Translations under genes and position numbers: made by a program
The notes under the pieces: generated by a model
Database searches by the model: none
Told to the model about the DNA's origin: nothing
Seen by the model: the letters and a program-made list of their open reading frames with translations, nothing else
NCBI GenBank assembly: GCA_031272985.1
Contig: JAISSU010000029.1
Coordinates: forward strand, 124,001 to 188,000
Length of the DNA stretch: 64,000 nucleotides
Source of the DNA: Lachnospiraceae bacterium
GTDB taxonomy: Bacteria; Bacillota; Clostridia; Lachnospirales; Lachnospiraceae
Direction of reading: 5' to 3'
Part shown: piece by piece, positions 38,329 through 47,068 of the stretch
Layout of the letters: every line of letters begins with the position of its first letter
How positions within the stretch are numbered: the stretch's first letter is position 1

Positions 38329-38340
38329 GCCCTTTTTTTA
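38319..38340 (+). terminator. Terminator of the V-ATPase operon
   Basis: gagagggc-gtaa-gccctttttttt forms a short GC stem extended by A-T and G-U pairs and is followed by a T-run. The TAA stop of subunit D lies within the hairpin, at the loop. Confidence 0.65.
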
Positions 38341-38365
38341 AGCCCTTTATTTGAATTCATTTACC

Positions 38366-38394
38366 TTGACTATTAATAAGTAAAAAGGTAAAAT
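38366..38394 (+). promoter_or_regulatory. Promoter of ppdK
   Basis: TTGACT (38366-38371), 17 bp, TAAAAT (38389-38394). It gives ppdK its own transcription after the V-ATPase terminator. Confidence 0.75.
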
Positions 38395-38453
38395 AAAGGT
38401 TACGCCGGGAAGGCAAAAGTACAATGGATTATTATTTGGAGGTGCTAAAAAAC

Positions 38454-41078
38454 ATGACAAAATGGGTCTATATGTTTACGGAAGGTAATGCGGATATGCG
38501 CAATCTCTTAGGAGGTAAGGGCGCGAATCTCGCAGAAATGACTAATTTAAATCTTCCGGTTCCGCAGGGCTTCACTATCACCACAGAGGCTTGTACGCAG
38601 TATTACGACGATGGTAAAAAGATTAACGACGAGATAATGGCTCAGATAATGGAAGCCATCGTAAAGATGGAAGGTATTACCGGAAAGAAGTTCGGCGACA
38701 CCGAAAATCCGCTCCTCGTCTCGGTTCGCTCCGGTGCCCGCGCATCTATGCCGGGAATGATGGATACGATTCTTAATCTTGGTTTAAATGAGGATGTAGT
38801 CGAAGTACTGGCAGCGAAATCAGGAAATCCCAGATGGGCTTGGGACTGCTACAGAAGATTTATCCAAATGTTCTCCGATGTCGTTATGGAAGTCGGAAAG
38901 AAGTATTTCGAAGAATTAATCGATAAAATGAAAAAAGAAAAAGGCGTGAGCCAGGATGTTGAGCTTACAGCCGATGATCTCAAAGAACTCGCAAATCAAT
39001 TCAAAGCCGAATACAAAGAAAAAATCGGCACAGACTTCCCCACAGACCCGAAAGTTCAGTTAATGGAAGCCATAAAAGCGGTATTTCGTTCATGGGATAA
39101 TCCCCGTGCTAATGTTTACCGCCGCGATAACGATATCCCATATTCATGGGGCACAGCCGTTAATGTTCAGATGATGGCCTTTGGCAATATGGGTGATACT
39201 TCAGGTACCGGCGTCGCTTTTACACGTGACCCCGCTACAGGAGAAAAGCACCTCATGGGCGAATTCCTTATGAATGCTCAGGGCGAGGACGTGGTGGCAG
39301 GAGTGCGCACCCCTCAAAAGATTGACCAGTTAAAAGAGGTTATGCCTGAAGTATACGAGCAGTTCGTTGGGATTTGTACTACATTGGAAGACCATTACCG
39401 CGATATGCAGGATATGGAATTCACCATTGAAGATCGTAAATTATACATGCTTCAGACCCGTAATGGAAAGAGGACGGCGCAGGCCGCTTTACAAATTGCC
39501 TGTGATTTAGTGGACGAAGGCGTAATTGATGAGAAACGCGCAGTCTCCATGATTGACCCGCGTAATTTAGACACCCTGCTTCATCCGCAGTTCGATGCTG
39601 CCGCACTTAAAAAGGCTGAGCCGATAGGAAAAGCACTCGCCGCATCTCCGGGCGCTGCCTGCGGTAAAATCGTATTCACTGCAGAGGATGCAAAAGCTTG
39701 GGCACAAAAGGGCGAGAAAGTCGTGCTCGTTCGTCTCGAGACTTCACCTGAGGACATCGAAGGCATGAAGGCTGCGCAGGGCATTTTAACAGTCAGAGGC
39801 GGCATGACATCTCACGCGGCTGTCGTTGCCAGAGGCATGGGAACCTGCTGTGTATCGGGATGCTCGGAAATCGTCATGGATGAAGCAAATAAGAAATTCA
39901 CACTCGGAGGCAAAGAATACCACGAAGGTGATTTCCTTTCGCTCGACGGCTCTACAGGAAAGATTTACGACGGATTGATTCCTACTGTTCCTGCGTCGAT
40001 AGCGGGGACATTTGGACGCATAATGTCATGGGCAGATAAATATCGCACGATGAAAGTACGCACGAATGCCGATACTCCCAATGATTCCGCAAAAGCCAGA
40101 GAACTCGGAGCGGAAGGCATCGGACTTTGCCGCACAGAGCACATGTTCTTTGAAGGTGACAGAATAGAGGCCTTCCGTGAGATGATTTGCGCGGATACTC
40201 TTGAGGAAAGAGAAAAAGCACTTGAGAAATTATTGCCGCTTCAACAGGGTGATTTCGAAAAGATTTATGTCGCTATGGAAGGAACACCTGTTACGGTTCG
40301 TTTCCTTGATCCTCCGCTTCATGAATTTGTACCTACCGAGGAAGAGGACATCGAGAAACTCGCGAAATCTCAGGGAAAGAGCGTTGAACAGATAAAGGCT
40401 ATCATTGATTCACTCCATGAATTCAATCCGATGATGGGTCACAGAGGATGCCGTCTGACGGTTACTTATCCTGAAATCGGAGTTATGCAGACAAAGGCTG
40501 TTATCCGTGCCGCGATTAATGTCCAAAAGGCTCACCCCGAGTGGGAGATGGAACCCGAAATTATGATTCCTCTTATCGGCGACACAAAGGAATTCGAATT
40601 CGTTAAGAAGATAGTCGTTGAGACGGCTGATGCTGAAATAGCCGCATCCGACACAAAGATTAAATATCAGGTCGGAACGATGATCGAGATTCCCAGAGCC
40701 TGTCTCGTAGCCGATGAGATCGCAAAATCCGCTGATTTCTTCTGTTTCGGTACGAATGATTTGACCCAGATGACCTATGGATTTTCGCGAGATGACGCGG
40801 GTAAATTCCTTGACGCATATTATGACACAAAGATCTTCGAAAATGATCCGTTCGCGAAATTGGACCAGGTCGGCGTAGGAAAGCTCATGGAAATGACAAT
40901 CAAACTCGGCAAACCCGTAAATCCGAAACTCCATATCGGAATCTGCGGAGAGCACGGCGGAGACCCGAGTTCCGTAGAGTTCTGTAATACATTGGGACTC
41001 GATTATGTATCCTGTTCACCATTCAGGGTACCGATTGCGAGACTTGCGGCGGCCCAGGCGGCTATTAAACAGCAATAA
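38454..41078 (+). CDS. ppdK: Pyruvate, phosphate dikinase
   Basis: An 874-residue enzyme that interconverts pyruvate + ATP + Pi with PEP + AMP + PPi. The N-terminal ATP-grasp domain starts with LLGGKGANLAEM. The swivelling phosphohistidine domain holds His454 in GGMTSHAAVVARGMG. The C-terminal PEP/pyruvate barrel holds the catalytic Cys831 in GICGEHGGDP. The length equals the clostridial enzyme. In anaerobes it works with PPi-linked glycolysis, which fits the membrane pyrophosphatase in this window. The ATG at 38454 follows TTGGAGGTG; the in-frame ATG at 38424 lies before that site. No PpdK regulatory protein gene is adjacent. Confidence 0.97.
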   Translation: MTKWVYMFTEGNADMRNLLGGKGANLAEMTNLNLPVPQGFTITTEACTQYYDDGKKINDEIMAQIMEAIVKMEGITGKKFGDTENPLLVSVRSGARASMPGMMDTILNLGLNEDVVEVLAAKSGNPRWAWDCYRRFIQMFSDVVMEVGKKYFEELIDKMKKEKGVSQDVELTADDLKELANQFKAEYKEKIGTDFPTDPKVQLMEAIKAVFRSWDNPRANVYRRDNDIPYSWGTAVNVQMMAFGNMGDTSGTGVAFTRDPATGEKHLMGEFLMNAQGEDVVAGVRTPQKIDQLKEVMPEVYEQFVGICTTLEDHYRDMQDMEFTIEDRKLYMLQTRNGKRTAQAALQIACDLVDEGVIDEKRAVSMIDPRNLDTLLHPQFDAAALKKAEPIGKALAASPGAACGKIVFTAEDAKAWAQKGEKVVLVRLETSPEDIEGMKAAQGILTVRGGMTSHAAVVARGMGTCCVSGCSEIVMDEANKKFTLGGKEYHEGDFLSLDGSTGKIYDGLIPTVPASIAGTFGRIMSWADKYRTMKVRTNADTPNDSAKARELGAEGIGLCRTEHMFFEGDRIEAFREMICADTLEEREKALEKLLPLQQGDFEKIYVAMEGTPVTVRFLDPPLHEFVPTEEEDIEKLAKSQGKSVEQIKAIIDSLHEFNPMMGHRGCRLTVTYPEIGVMQTKAVIRAAINVQKAHPEWEMEPEIMIPLIGDTKEFEFVKKIVVETADAEIAASDTKIKYQVGTMIEIPRACLVADEIAKSADFFCFGTNDLTQMTYGFSRDDAGKFLDAYYDTKIFENDPFAKLDQVGVGKLMEMTIKLGKPVNPKLHIGICGEHGGDPSSVEFCNTLGLDYVSCSPFRVPIARLAAAQAAIKQQ

Positions 41079-41120
41079 TTATTGAGATAAATGCAACAAT
41101 AGGTATAAAGAGACCAAATA

Positions 41121-41154
41121 ACTGCCCCTCAGTTGAATTAAAATGAGGGGCAGT
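41121..41154 (+). terminator. Hairpin after ppdK
   Basis: ACTGCCCCTCA (41121-41131) and TGAGGGGCAGT (41144-41154) make a perfect 11-bp stem with a 12-nt loop 42 bases past the ppdK stop. There is no immediate T-run, so it may be a terminator or an mRNA 3'-end stabiliser. The remainder of the spacer to 41269 shows no other clear element. Confidence 0.65.
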
Positions 41155-41269
41155 GGGTACATTTCTCTCTGGTTTTATTGCTAAAAAAATGTTAAGATAT
41201 TAAGCACAATTGAGGAGTGACTTGCAGAGGTAATCTAAGAAAAATAATAAAGAGGCAGGTCATATTAGG

Positions 41270-42283
41270 ATGAATAATAAATATAGAATTATTTTAATTA
41301 GTTTATCTATACTAACAGGGACTTTAAGTCTATTGATAGGTTGTGGAAAGAAAGACGCGCTCGCCGAGACTGATTGGGTAGCAATAAAGGCGGTTGTTCA
41401 GGACCGTGTAGTGGAGGGCGAGGAGCTTTCTATCGCGTTAGGCGGGAATGCTACACTTACTTTTGATGACAAACTGGCTGTTTCGATTCATATACGGGAT
41501 TTTGTAGCGAAGGGCTCTTATACTATAGAAGAAGGAATTATTACGATTACCACCTCGGGCGACACTTTTTCGGCTACTCTTGAAGAGGATGTGCTTACGC
41601 TTGAATTAGGGGGAATGAAACTCGACTTTGTAAAGAGTGACAGCATACCAAGCGAAGGGGATAGCAGCGAGGATGATGATACGGCGAGTAATGGCGAATC
41701 ACCGCCTAAAGAAGAAAAGGTGGCTGTGAAAACGGATTTTAAATATGAAATAAGTCTCTCCACAGGAACTTACATCTGCGGAATAGACTTTCCGGAAGGG
41801 ACATACACTATAGAAGCGCAGGAAGGAACAGGCTCCGTTCAATCAGGTGAATTGGGGCAAGACCCCTTACCTGCGGTTCTTTTATCTACGGAAGAATTCG
41901 AGGGGCTTTTTACGTTAAGTTCTACTGATATGAGTTTTTCAAAAGATCAGAGAATGATGATAATCGGGCATCTTACAGTGAGGTGCGGCAGCGACGACGC
42001 GGATGAAAATTTTGTTTCAACAAGGGCATTGCCTAAGGACAGGACAGATAAAACACTCGGGCCCGGTGAGTATTTTGCGGGAATCGATTTTCCTGAGGGG
42101 GAATATACGATTAAGGCGGCAGGACATATAGGGCATGTGTACACCGAAGGATTCTACGTTGGATGTTTAAATGAGGTCTTTAGTACTGATGGTGAGGAAG
42201 CGGCAGTTAAAGAAGCAAAAAACGTCTTATTGAGCAATGGTATTAAGTTGATTGTCGAAGACACGTCAATAATCTTGCACTAA
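41270..42283 (+). CDS. Lipoprotein A with lipocalin-like domain and two repeated beta domains
   Basis: A 337-residue predicted lipoprotein. The signal peptide ends at Cys25 in LLIGC. Residues about 30-125 resemble a small beta-barrel lipocalin-like domain (TDWVAIKAV, GSYTIEEGIITITTSGDTFSATL). An acidic linker follows, then two copies of a motif ending GTYICGIDFPEGTYTIEA and GEYFAGIDFPEGEYTIKA (about residues 160 and 255). Function is unknown. It is clearly paralogous to the minus-strand lipoprotein at 52215-53195, with the same domain order. It lies alone between ppdK and murB. Confidence 0.8.
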   Translation: MNNKYRIILISLSILTGTLSLLIGCGKKDALAETDWVAIKAVVQDRVVEGEELSIALGGNATLTFDDKLAVSIHIRDFVAKGSYTIEEGIITITTSGDTFSATLEEDVLTLELGGMKLDFVKSDSIPSEGDSSEDDDTASNGESPPKEEKVAVKTDFKYEISLSTGTYICGIDFPEGTYTIEAQEGTGSVQSGELGQDPLPAVLLSTEEFEGLFTLSSTDMSFSKDQRMMIIGHLTVRCGSDDADENFVSTRALPKDRTDKTLGPGEYFAGIDFPEGEYTIKAAGHIGHVYTEGFYVGCLNEVFSTDGEEAAVKEAKNVLLSNGIKLIVEDTSIILH

Positions 42284-42333
42284 AACCCAAGAAAAGGTAC
42301 AATAGAATTAATATAAGTAATGAAAGAGGCGGC

Positions 42334-43245
42334 ATGAATAATAGTATTCACAACCGGCTGTCAGAGTTTTTATCGGATAGCCAAATACTGATTAATGAAC
42401 CAATGAAAAACCATACGACTTTTAAAGTGGGGGGACCTGCTGATTTTTTGGTCAACCCTAATTCCGAGGACGAACTGATTGGCGTTTTATCGCTCTGTAA
42501 AGAGGCTTCAGTGCCCTTTTATATTATTGGTAACGGAAGTGACCTTTTGGTTTCGGATAAGGGCTTTAGAGGCGTAATAATACGATTTTTGGAGAACTAC
42601 TCGGAAATAAATGTATTCGAAGAGAAAATAAAAGCCCAAAGCGGGGCATTATTAAAGAATGTTTCTTTAAAGGCTCTTGAAGCCGGGCTTACCGGTCTTG
42701 AATTCGCTTTCGGTATTCCGGGGACCATTGGCGGAGCCTGTGTTATGAATGCCGGAGCTTATGATTCCGAACTTAAAAATGTCATTGAAAGCGTACGTGT
42801 TCTTACAAAAGAGCACGAGATTAGGGTTTTTTCATGCGAAGAAATGGAATTCGGATATCGTACCAGCAGGATTTCTAAAGAAAATGATATTGTGCTGGAG
42901 GCGGTATTTTCTTTGAAAAAAGGCGACACTGCGCAGATTAAGGCAAAGATGGATGATTTCCAAAGCCGTCGCAAGTCTAAGCAGCCTTTGGAGTATCCGA
43001 GCGCCGGGAGCACATTTAAAAGACCCGAAGGATATTTCGCGGGGAAACTAATTCAGGAGGCAGGGCTTTCAGGTTTTCGAATTGGAGGCGCTTGCGTTTC
43101 CGAAAAGCATTGTGGCTTTGTTATCAATGCGGGGAATGCGACTGCAAAAGATGTTTATGATGTGATCAAAGGCGTTCAGGAGCGGGTTTTTAGAAACTCC
43201 GGAGTAAATTTAAGTCCGGAGATTAAATTTCTTGGTGAGTTTTAG
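42334..43245 (+). CDS. murB: UDP-N-acetylenolpyruvoylglucosamine reductase
   Basis: A 303-residue FAD enzyme that makes UDP-MurNAc in the cytosol. FAD-binding motifs are TTFKVGGPADFLV and GNGSDLLVSDKGF; GIPGTIGGACVMNAGAYDSE is highly conserved. The catalytic Ser lies in PSAGSTFKRP and the final Glu in LSPEIKFLG. It is a type II (shorter) MurB. murB before whiA is a common clostridial order, but the usual rapZ and yvcK genes between them are absent here. Confidence 0.96.
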   Translation: MNNSIHNRLSEFLSDSQILINEPMKNHTTFKVGGPADFLVNPNSEDELIGVLSLCKEASVPFYIIGNGSDLLVSDKGFRGVIIRFLENYSEINVFEEKIKAQSGALLKNVSLKALEAGLTGLEFAFGIPGTIGGACVMNAGAYDSELKNVIESVRVLTKEHEIRVFSCEEMEFGYRTSRISKENDIVLEAVFSLKKGDTAQIKAKMDDFQSRRKSKQPLEYPSAGSTFKRPEGYFAGKLIQEAGLSGFRIGGACVSEKHCGFVINAGNATAKDVYDVIKGVQERVFRNSGVNLSPEIKFLGEF

Positions 43246-43349
43246 GCGACCGGATATCCGCTGCCCCGTTCCATTTTGCCTAAAGAGTTGTCCATATTAA
43301 GTCGTGACAGCCTGATACAAAGGTTTAACAACATAAAAGGAGAATTACC

Positions 43350-44240
43350 TTGTCATTCACAGACATTGTAAAAGAAGAGCTGGAAAATGTGCCCTCAAAA
43401 GCATTGCATTGCAAAAAGGCTGAGATAGCGGGAGCTTTTAGCTTATCGGGCATTGAGTTAGCCGAAAACGGCGTAAATACGGTTATTCTGAGCACCGACA
43501 GGGAGGGCGTTTTAAGAAAGTTCTTTACATTACTTAGAAAAACATATAATATTATGGCTGATACTTCCGATAGAAGGAATCATAAAACTGTTAAAAGCAG
43601 ATATGAATTATGCATCAAGGATTGTCACTTAACGGATTTTATTACAGCAGATACATCGGGAAACTGCTGTAAAAGGGCATGGATCAGGGGCGCGTTTTTA
43701 GCCGCAGGATATATAAATGAACCGGAAAAACCTTACCATTTCGAAATAGTGTGTGACAGCCTTGAAAAGGCTTCCTTCCTTCGGGAACTTTTTGATACAT
43801 TTTCGATTTCGGCGAAAACTGCCGCGCGAAAAAAAGCTTTCATCGTATATATTAAGGATGGAGCCGGAATTGCGGATGCTTTAAAAGTAATGGGAGCGCA
43901 CATCGCTTTGTTGGAATTTGAAAATGTGAGAATTATAAAAGAAATGCGCGGGAGTGTTAATCGTAAGGTAAATTGCGAGACCGCAAATATCCGTAAAACC
44001 GTCTCAGCGGCCATGAAACAAACGGAAGATGCCATATTGCTTCGGGAAACAATAGGGCTATCGGCTTTGCCGCAAGGTTTATCGGAAATGGCGCTTATCC
44101 GGCTGGAGAATCCGGATGCGACCCTTAGCGAGTTGGGGACTTTAATGAAAACTCCGATAGGGAAATCGGGCGTAAATCACAGGCTTCGCAAGCTTTCAAA
44201 GCTCGCGGATAAAGTGAGGCAAGGAGGAGATTATGATTAA
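43350..44240 (+). CDS. whiA: DNA-binding protein WhiA
   Basis: A 296-residue protein with an N-terminal LAGLIDADG-like domain (about 1-190) lacking nuclease residues and a C-terminal helix-turn-helix (about 205-290: LPQGLSEMALIRLENPDATLSELG and GKSGVNHRLRKL). WhiA affects division and chromosome segregation in Firmicutes and sporulation in actinobacteria. The start is a TTG at 43350 with AAGGAG seven bases upstream. The stop overlaps the Crh-like gene by 8 bp. Confidence 0.95.
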   Translation: MSFTDIVKEELENVPSKALHCKKAEIAGAFSLSGIELAENGVNTVILSTDREGVLRKFFTLLRKTYNIMADTSDRRNHKTVKSRYELCIKDCHLTDFITADTSGNCCKRAWIRGAFLAAGYINEPEKPYHFEIVCDSLEKASFLRELFDTFSISAKTAARKKAFIVYIKDGAGIADALKVMGAHIALLEFENVRIIKEMRGSVNRKVNCETANIRKTVSAAMKQTEDAILLRETIGLSALPQGLSEMALIRLENPDATLSELGTLMKTPIGKSGVNHRLRKLSKLADKVRQGGDYD

Positions 44241-44487
44241 GAAAGAAGTAAGAGTACGGGACGGATTACTAAAAGAAAGCCGTCCGACTGCACATCTGGT
44301 GCAGGAAGCAAGTCAATACGTAAGTCAAATCTATATTGAAGTAGAAAACAAGAAAATCAATGCAAAGAGTATTATGGGCATGATGAGCCTTCAGTTAGCC
44401 GGTGGAGAGAATCTTTCGGTAACAGCTGACGGCGAAGATGAAAAAGAGGCATTAGAAGGTGTGGAGAGCTTTTTGGTAAGAGGTTAA
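44233..44487 (+). CDS. HPr/Crh-like phosphocarrier-fold protein lacking the active-site histidine
   Basis: An 84-residue HPr-fold protein that aligns without gaps to Bacillus HPr and Crh. Arg17, Pro18, VQEA (23-26) and the HPr-kinase site Ser46 in NAKSIMG are conserved. Position 15, the phosphorylated His of HPr and Gln of Crh, is Glu here (LLKESRP), and the usual GLHARP is lost. It therefore cannot carry phosphate from Enzyme I at His15, but could be phosphorylated at Ser46 and act with CcpA, as Crh does. The position directly after whiA matches crh in Bacillus. No PTS gene is seen in this window. Confidence 0.85.
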   Translation: MIKKEVRVRDGLLKESRPTAHLVQEASQYVSQIYIEVENKKINAKSIMGMMSLQLAGGENLSVTADGEDEKEALEGVESFLVRG

Positions 44488-44501
44488 TTTCAAAAAAACT
44501 C

Positions 44502-45407
44502 ATGAAAAAGATGTTATTTGTATATAATCCTAAGGCCGGAAGGGGGCAGATTCATGGCGCCTTAAGCAAGATAATTGATGTCTTTGTTAAGGCGGGTTTT
44601 GAAGTTACCATTCATCCCTCACAGGAGTTCCGTGATGCTTACCAGAAGGTTTTGGATTATGCTGATGGCGCTTATGATATGGTGGCTTGCAGCGGGGGCG
44701 ATGGTACGTTAGATGAGGTCGTTACCGCAATGATGAAAAGAAATGAAAAAAGCGTTATCGGCTTTATACCGGCAGGAAGTACGAATGATTTTGCTAACAG
44801 CCTAAAGCTTCCGACTAATATATTAGAAGCCGCAAATACAGTGGTAAACGGACAGATTTTTCCATGTGACGTAGGGAAATTCAATGAAGGATATTTTGTG
44901 TACGTCGCGGCTTTCGGTTTGTTCACCGATGTATCCTATCAGACGACGCAGGAAGCAAAAAATTTGCTCGGTCATCTGGCGTATGTTTTAGAAGGCGCAA
45001 AGCGGGTTTTTAACGTTCCATCTTATAAGGTCAGACTTACCTATGACGACGGAATTATTGAAGATGAATTTATTCTGGGAATGGTGACTAATTCACGCTC
45101 GGTAGGTGGTTTCAGGCAGATAATCGGAAAGAATGTCGTCTTTGATGACGGAGTGTTCGAGGTGACTCTCGTAAAGACCCCTAAAAACGCCGTAGAGCTG
45201 CAGGAAACTTTAATGGCTGTTATTACCAGACAAATAGACTCAAAGCATGTGCTGACGTTTAAGAGTGCTCACATGGAATTTGAATCCGAAGGCGAAGTTC
45301 CGTGGACTTTAGACGGTGAAGACGGGGGGCGCCATAAAAATGTCGTCATTCAGAATCTTCATCGTGAATTAAAAATAATGATACCTGCCGAAAAAGATAA
45401 GGCCTGA
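44502..45407 (+). CDS. Diacylglycerol kinase family lipid kinase (DgkB/YegS type)
   Basis: A 301-residue soluble lipid kinase. The N-terminal catalytic domain begins FVYNPKAGRG and holds the GGDGT signature in ACSGGDGTLDEV (about 64-75) and GFIPAGSTNDFA. The C-terminal beta-sandwich ends with a DGEDGG-type metal motif. In Gram-positive bacteria the DgkB type recycles diacylglycerol released when phosphatidylglycerol donates glycerol phosphate to teichoic acid. The two phosphoglycerol transferase genes 4 kb downstream would produce exactly this diacylglycerol. Confidence 0.88.
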   Translation: MKKMLFVYNPKAGRGQIHGALSKIIDVFVKAGFEVTIHPSQEFRDAYQKVLDYADGAYDMVACSGGDGTLDEVVTAMMKRNEKSVIGFIPAGSTNDFANSLKLPTNILEAANTVVNGQIFPCDVGKFNEGYFVYVAAFGLFTDVSYQTTQEAKNLLGHLAYVLEGAKRVFNVPSYKVRLTYDDGIIEDEFILGMVTNSRSVGGFRQIIGKNVVFDDGVFEVTLVKTPKNAVELQETLMAVITRQIDSKHVLTFKSAHMEFESEGEVPWTLDGEDGGRHKNVVIQNLHRELKIMIPAEKDKA

Positions 45408-45451
45408 CGCATTGCGTTAAATACTGTTTTTCGAAAGAGAGGACAAATTAC

Positions 45452-46975
45452 TTGTCAATCATTTCTTTATTGTTTTTTATATTTGTGCTCGCTTCCGCCG
45501 CGCTTTACTATATATTACCGTTGAAATTTCGCTGGTTGGTGCTGCTTGCGGCGAGCCTTGTTTTTTTTATCTGGGGTTGTGGGCTTGCGAGATTCCCCAT
45601 CTTTGTCGCAATGGTATTGGTTGCTTGGGGGGCGGCATTGTTAATCACTAAATCTTCGCGAAAGAATATGGTTTTGGGGCTTGCAATTGGCCTGCTGGCG
45701 CTGACACTTATCATATTTAAAGAAAATGCCTTTTTTATCAATAATACAGGCAAGATTGTTCGAGCTTTCGGGGGTTCGTTTGATGTGAAGCCTCCTTCAT
45801 GGGTAGCCCCTCTGGGAATCTCTTATTACACATTAGCATTGATTTCATATTTAACGGACGTGGCATGGGGAATCAGTGAAGCGCAAAAGAATCCGCTTAA
45901 ACTTCTTTTGTTTGCGGGATTTTTTCCGCAGATGACCTCAGGTCCCATTACGCGTTACAGACAGATTTCCGCTCGTTTATTTGAAGGGAATCGTTTTGAT
46001 AGTCGAAATATAGCTTTTGGTGCCCAAAGAGTGCTTTGGGGATTGTTTAAGAAGCTGGTTATTGCCGACAGGTTAGCTGTTCTTGTAAGTACTTTATATG
46101 GGGAGACAGGAAGCGCGACTTCCTATGACGGAGTATATGTCTGGATTGCGGCAGCGGCATATTGCTTTTTAGTTTATACGGATTTCGGCGGTTGCATGGA
46201 TATAGTAATCGGCGTAGCACAGGTTTTCGGGGTACCCTTGCCTGAGAATTTCACGACACCTTTCTACGCAACGAGCATCGCCGAGTTTTGGAGAAACTGG
46301 CATATTACTCTTGGCCTTTGGCTTAAGGACTATATTATGTATCCCGTTTTGAAATCCTCATGGATGGGAAAAATTCGTAAAGCCGGCTCAAAGAAGCTTT
46401 CCAAAAAGGCGGCAAAAGAGATTCCTACATATATCGGTATGTTCATGACATGGTCTTTGATTGGTTTCTGGCATGGAGGTGATTGGAAGCTGATATTCGG
46501 AGCAGGTCTCTTTTTCTTTATGATAATAGCCGGCGGAATGCTCTTAAAACCGGTATTTGAATGGATGATTCGTATTTTACACATCAATACAAATACCCGC
46601 GGATGGATATGGTGGGGAAGGCTTCGGACTGCTCTATTGTTTATCGTGGCAGGTTCTTTTCAAAGGGCGAGCAGTTTAAAGGGCGGTTTCAAAATGTGGA
46701 GCAAGGCTTTTACTTGGAACCCATGGGTGCTATTTGATGGTTCGTTAACGGGATTGGGGCTTGATGTAAAGGATTTATGGGTATTGGTATTTACTTTTGT
46801 GTTACTGGTGATAGTATCCATGAGACAGCGAATAGAACCGGTACGAAAGACGATTTCGCGGCAGAATATCGCTTGGCGTTGGGCTTTGTGGCTCTTACTA
46901 TTATCAGCTATTGTATTATTTGGAATGTATGGAGAAGGATATAATCCTCAGGACTTTATTTACGGAAATTATTAA
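45452..46975 (+). CDS. MBOAT family O-acyltransferase (AlgI/DltB type)
   Basis: A 507-residue membrane protein with about eleven helices. FWRNWHITLGLWLKDYIMYPV is the MBOAT signature, and the likely catalytic His lies in SLIGFWHGGDW. Such proteins move acyl groups across the membrane onto cell-surface polymers. It starts at TTG (45452) behind GAGAGGAC. The next gene encodes an extracytoplasmic SGNH-like protein, the usual partner. No dltA, dltC or alginate genes are present, so the acceptor (polysaccharide or teichoic acid) and acyl group (often acetyl) are unknown. Confidence 0.9.
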   Translation: MSIISLLFFIFVLASAALYYILPLKFRWLVLLAASLVFFIWGCGLARFPIFVAMVLVAWGAALLITKSSRKNMVLGLAIGLLALTLIIFKENAFFINNTGKIVRAFGGSFDVKPPSWVAPLGISYYTLALISYLTDVAWGISEAQKNPLKLLLFAGFFPQMTSGPITRYRQISARLFEGNRFDSRNIAFGAQRVLWGLFKKLVIADRLAVLVSTLYGETGSATSYDGVYVWIAAAAYCFLVYTDFGGCMDIVIGVAQVFGVPLPENFTTPFYATSIAEFWRNWHITLGLWLKDYIMYPVLKSSWMGKIRKAGSKKLSKKAAKEIPTYIGMFMTWSLIGFWHGGDWKLIFGAGLFFFMIIAGGMLLKPVFEWMIRILHINTNTRGWIWWGRLRTALLFIVAGSFQRASSLKGGFKMWSKAFTWNPWVLFDGSLTGLGLDVKDLWVLVFTFVLLVIVSMRQRIEPVRKTISRQNIAWRWALWLLLLSAIVLFGMYGEGYNPQDFIYGNY

Positions 46976-47068
46976 AGCTAACATTGATAACTTAAGTAAT
47001 TCCCGATAACTGGTAAAAGAAGGTTCAAATATATGTTTAGCGAACTGAAAACTACGGAAGGAAAATAT

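Noticed and set aside
40410-40955. 181-residue frame antisense to ppdK
   Set aside because: It is a shadow of a conserved enzyme; there is no support for expression.
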